Assembly (NCBI GenBank): GCA_017400025.1
Contig: JAFQAF010000170.1
Coordinates: 1 to 5,345, forward strand
DNA from: Oscillospiraceae bacterium
GTDB lineage: Bacteria > Bacillota_A > Clostridia > Oscillospirales > Ruminococcaceae
Length of the DNA stretch: 5,345 nt
Reading direction: 5' to 3'
Part shown: positions 5,281-5,345 of the stretch, piece after piece
How positions within the stretch are numbered: the first letter of the stretch is position 1
How the letters are laid out: every line of letters starts with the position of its first letter
Position numbers and translations under genes: made by a program
The notes under the pieces: model-generated
The model's database searches: none
Seen by the model: only the letters and a program-made list of their open reading frames with translations
Told to the model about the DNA's origin: nothing

Positions 5281-5345
5281 GCGGGGAAAACAGAAAGCGA
5301 AAAAGCTGTGTATACCGAAACTTCAAAGGCGTGGACTATGCCCAT
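5277..5345 (+). CDS. Start of a further phage structural gene, truncated by window edge
   Basis: A GTG at 5277 overlaps the TGA stop of the previous gene by 4 nt (GTGA). GGAGGTG (5263-5269) lies 7 nt upstream, a good spacing. The 23 visible codons read to the window end as MSGENRKRKSCVYRNFKGVDYAH with no stop. An early Y.NF.GVD motif occurs, from memory, in virion proteins encoded next to head-tail adaptors in phages of Clostridia, where the family continues with a conserved N-terminal strand. The function of that family is not clear to me, and 23 residues are too few to settle it. The overlap implies translational coupling with the upstream adaptor gene. Confidence 0.55.
   Translation, partial: MSGENRKRKSCVYRNFKGVDYAH

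Overview
The window joins a stretch of ordinary bacterial chromosome (about 1-3195) to what looks like the structural-gene module of a prophage or prophage remnant (about 3199-5345). All supported genes are on the + strand. The host looks like a low-to-mid GC Gram-positive of the class Clostridia, possibly Oscillospiraceae/Ruminococcaceae. This rests on the rsfS-leuS order, a LeuRS without the proteobacterial leucine-specific insertion, a short very basic S21, strong AGGAGG-type ribosome binding sites and a perfect SigA promoter. The genus cannot be fixed by eye.

Left part: the 3' end of rsfS (ribosomal silencing factor, cut by the window edge) is followed after 23 nt by a complete leuS (leucyl-tRNA synthetase, 799 aa). 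A long two-part hairpin with a T-run closes this transcript. A consensus TTGACA-17 nt-TATAAT promoter then drives a monocistronic rpsU (58 aa), whose leader has a small hairpin that could compete with pairing to its Shine-Dalgarno sequence. Two tandem Rho-independent terminators insulate rpsU from what follows.

Right part: after the second terminator comes a purine-rich, G-rich stretch with an 11-bp-periodic direct repeat (five units with GGAC in exact register plus one or two decayed units, 3210-3286). An acidic coiled-coil scaffold-like protein follows, then a major capsid protein whose reading frame is broken by a -1 shift near 4170-4178 and whose C-terminus is a chitobiase/Fn3-like decoration domain. 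After these come an intercistronic hairpin, a 127-aa protein probably of the head-tail adaptor type, and the first 23 codons of another virion-type gene that overlaps it by 4 nt.

Scaffold, capsid and connector form the usual head-morphogenesis order, but the terminase and portal genes expected upstream are absent: scaffold begins 289 nt after rpsU. Together with the capsid frameshift, this suggests a decaying or truncated prophage, a satellite-like element, or an assembly join. The most unusual items are the 11-bp phased repeat array, the frameshift in the capsid gene, and the abrupt host/phage junction. I found no CRISPR array, tRNA or rRNA gene, integrase or insertion sequence.
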